Shown piece by piece: positions 61,705-64,000 of a DNA stretch of 64,000 nt. Numbering within the stretch: position 1 is the stretch's first letter; each line of letters begins with the position of its first letter. The notes under the pieces are model-generated. The model did not search any database. It was not told the DNA's origin and was given only the letters and a program-made list of their open reading frames with translations. Both the position numbers and the translations under genes were made by a program. Source of the stretch: Candidatus Methanophagales archaeon. GTDB lineage: Archaea; Halobacteriota; Syntropharchaeia; Alkanophagales; Methanospirareceae. The stretch spans positions 1 through 64,000 of the forward strand of contig JANPRD010000006.1 in the NCBI GenBank assembly GCA_024699715.1, read 5' to 3'.

Positions 61705-63066
61705 ATGCTTCATGACTTTGGCGTGCTAAGTTTCTCGCACCAGAGATGCACAGTTGACGAGCTGGCGGATGCTGAACGCCGCTTAAATTTCCTTGCATCG
61801 CAAGCGAAGGGAAAAATGAGGGGCTTTGTCATCTTGAATACATGCAATCGTGTTGAGATTTATGTCAGTGCCGAGCGAGTTCGCAGTATTTTAGAGGAAT
61901 TAAGAGCGAATGTTGAGGCGGAAGGTCGTATTTTATGCGGTATTGATGCTGTTCGCCATTTATTCCGTGTTTCTTGCGGTCTTGAATCCATGATAGTGGG
62001 CGAAGACCAGATATTAGGGCAGGTGAAGAAGAGCATTTTTGATAGTAAAAAGGTGGGAACTGCCGATGAACTGCTGAATTTTGTGTTTGAGCGTGCGATT
62101 AAAGTCGGTAAGAGGGCGAGAGCGGAGACGAGAATAAACGAAGGCTCTGTCTCAATCGGCTCTGCTGCGGTTGAACTTGCGGAGCGTGAGACGCATGGCT
62201 TAAAAGGGAAGAAAATACTCGTGATTGGAGCGGGTGAAATGGGCTCGCTCGTTGCGAAAGCGCTCGCAGAGAAGGATTTAGGCGGAATGTTCATCGCAAA
62301 CCGCACATTTGAGCGTGCAATTGAGCTTGCTCGTGCCGTCGGCGGGACTGCTGCGAGGCTTGAGGAGAAGGAGTATTACATGCAAATCTGCGATGTTGCG
62401 ATAAGCACAACTTCCGCACCTCACTACATTTTAACTTACGATGCGGTTAAGGAAGTCATGGCAAAAAGGAAAAATCACCCCCTAATAATCATAGATATTG
62501 CGAATCCCAGGGATGTTGAGGAGCGAGTTGCAGAGATTGAAGGCGTTAAACTCTTCAATTTAGACTGCCTTCAGGAGATAAGTGAGGAGAACTTGCGCAG
62601 AAGGCTCTCCGAAGTCGGTAAAGTTGAGCGAATAATAGATGAAGAAATTGAAATTTTCATCAAATTATTGCGGAGGAAGCGGGTTGAACGCCTTATCTCG
62701 CTCCTCTACACATACGGAAATGCGGTTCGCAGCGAGGAGAAGCGTGAGGCTCTCGCTTACTTGCGTAAAGGCAGAGACGCAGAGGAAGTGCTTGATGCGT
62801 TCTCAAAGGCTGTCCTTTCAAAGACGCTTCATCCTGCGGTGAGCGTTTTGCGAAGGCTTGCGGAGCAGAGCGTTGAGGGCGTTGAGATTGAGGGCGTTGA
62901 GAGCGAGAGCAGTGGAGGCAGTGAGAAGCAAGACAACGACACGAAGGACGGTGAAAGGAGTGCGAAGAAAGAGGCTTTGGATGAGGCGGTTAAGTTCTTA
63001 ACAGAGGAGTTAGAGCGTGAGTTAGAGCGGAGAATTGCTCAAGCAGGTGGAGGGGAAAGCAGTTAG
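61705..63066 (+). CDS. hemA: Glutamyl-tRNA reductase
   Basis: FVILNTCNRVEIYVS...HLFRVSCGLESMIVGEDQILGQVKKS...VSIGSAAVELAE. Confidence 0.96.
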   Translation: MLHDFGVLSFSHQRCTVDELADAERRLNFLASQAKGKMRGFVILNTCNRVEIYVSAERVRSILEELRANVEAEGRILCGIDAVRHLFRVSCGLESMIVGEDQILGQVKKSIFDSKKVGTADELLNFVFERAIKVGKRARAETRINEGSVSIGSAAVELAERETHGLKGKKILVIGAGEMGSLVAKALAEKDLGGMFIANRTFERAIELARAVGGTAARLEEKEYYMQICDVAISTTSAPHYILTYDAVKEVMAKRKNHPLIIIDIANPRDVEERVAEIEGVKLFNLDCLQEISEENLRRRLSEVGKVERIIDEEIEIFIKLLRRKRVERLISLLYTYGNAVRSEEKREALAYLRKGRDAEEVLDAFSKAVLSKTLHPAVSVLRRLAEQSVEGVEIEGVESESSGGSEKQDNDTKDGERSAKKEALDEAVKFLTEELERELERRIAQAGGGESS

Positions 63067-63100
63067 AGTCAGTTAGAGTAGGAGAAGCGAGTGCAATAAT

Positions 63101-64000
63101 TCAAGATTTGAGGCGTTCAAAGGCATCTTTCAATTTCTCAATGCTGGCTGCGAATGAAATGCGGACATGGTTTCTGCCACCTTCTCCGAAAGTGGAGCCT
63201 GGTGTGAGAATTACTCCTCTGCGAAATGCATGCTCAACAAATTTCTCCTCGTTTTGCACCTTCGGGAATATGTAAAATGCGCCTCTCGGGACTGTGAAAC
63301 TGACAATTCCGCACCCCGCCTCTCCCTCACCCTTTCCACTTTCTTCCTTGAGCTGCTGAAGCGCCTCAACAACAAAATCACGCCTGCGTTTGAACTCTTC
63401 TCGCATCTTTGCGACGGAATCTTGCGGACCTTTTAGAGCTGCGAGTGCTGCGATTTGAGAGACTGCGGGTGCGCATGCTTGAATATACTGGTGAATTTTC
63501 AGCATCTGCTCCACATATTCCTCATTCTTAACGGCAACAAAACCCAAACGAAAGCCTGTCATCGCATAAGTCTTTGAGACAGAATTCACAATTACGACAT
63601 TTTCAGCGAATCTCGCAGGACTCACATGCTTTCCCTCGTATATGAAATGCTCGTAGACTTCATCTGAAATCAGAAAAATGTTTTTGTCTTGAGCGATTTC
63701 CGCCAATGCACGCATGTCTTCTTCGCTCTGAACCGCACCTGTCGGGTTAGAGGGCGAGTTCACGATGATTGCTCTTGTTCTCGCCGAAATTTTCTCCTGA
63801 ACATCCTCAACAGACATCGCCATGTCCTCTTCTCTGAGTTTGACGCCCACAGGCTTCGCCTCTGTCAACCTCACGAGAGCTGAGAAGGACACAAAACCCG
63901 GGTCGGGAATTAAAACCTCCGAGCCTCGCTCAACGAGTGCGAGTAGCGAAATGTGAAGCGCCTCGCTCGCACCAGCAGTCGCAATTACGCATTCTGGCGA
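63101..64000 (-). CDS. Pyridoxal-phosphate aminotransferase class I/II (truncated by window end)
   Basis: IIVNSPSNPTGAVQSEEDMRALAEIA...VNSVSKTYAMTGFRLGFVA; the frame stays open to the window end (PECVIATAGASEALHISLLALV). Confidence 0.93.
   Translation of the reverse strand, partial: SPECVIATAGASEALHISLLALVERGSEVLIPDPGFVSFSALVRLTEAKPVGVKLREEDMAMSVEDVQEKISARTRAIIVNSPSNPTGAVQSEEDMRALAEIAQDKNIFLISDEVYEHFIYEGKHVSPARFAENVVIVNSVSKTYAMTGFRLGFVAVKNEEYVEQMLKIHQYIQACAPAVSQIAALAALKGPQDSVAKMREEFKRRRDFVVEALQQLKEESGKGEGEAGCGIVSFTVPRGAFYIFPKVQNEEKFVEHAFRRGVILTPGSTFGEGGRNHVRISFAASIEKLKDAFERLKS

Overview
This is an archaeal chromosomal window, most likely from a methanogen or ANME-type euryarchaeon. Diagnostic genes are an ACDS cluster (cdhC-cdhD-cdhE), methanogenesis marker protein 7, an AtwA-type MCR-activation ATPase, SepRS, a standalone NifB, ADP-forming acetyl-CoA synthetase, Orc1/Cdc6, archaeal DnaG, archaeal ribosomal proteins, GGGP synthase and three tRNAs (Ser-CGA, His-GTG, Glu-CTC). 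The most striking unexplained structure is a family of four ~250-300 bp repeats at 37.2, 39.2, 42.0 and 43.3 kb. They are built around a 15-nt palindrome (ATTTCCAGTGGAAAT), and each copy has one palindrome followed by a G-run (GTTCCAGTGGAAATGGGGGGGTGTGTGT). This resembles archaeal Origin Recognition Boxes (ORBs). The copies are arranged A(-) B(-) / C(+) D(+), so B and C flank an isolated L19e-L18-S5-L30 ribosomal block as inverted repeats. The best hypothesis is a compound replication origin or Orc1/Cdc6-binding island; a repeated small-RNA locus is the main alternative. Other leads are a structured leader upstream of atwA, IS200/IS605 end/omegaRNA-like relics without tnpB, and an unassigned operon at 52-56 kb with a novel ~33-aa repeat protein and a possible PD-(D/E)XK-type protein. 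Many conserved genes carry 1-nt frameshifts, mostly at short homopolymers, which points to consensus errors or real decay and affects any CDS calling. All family assignments are by eye from sequence motifs; no database search was run.
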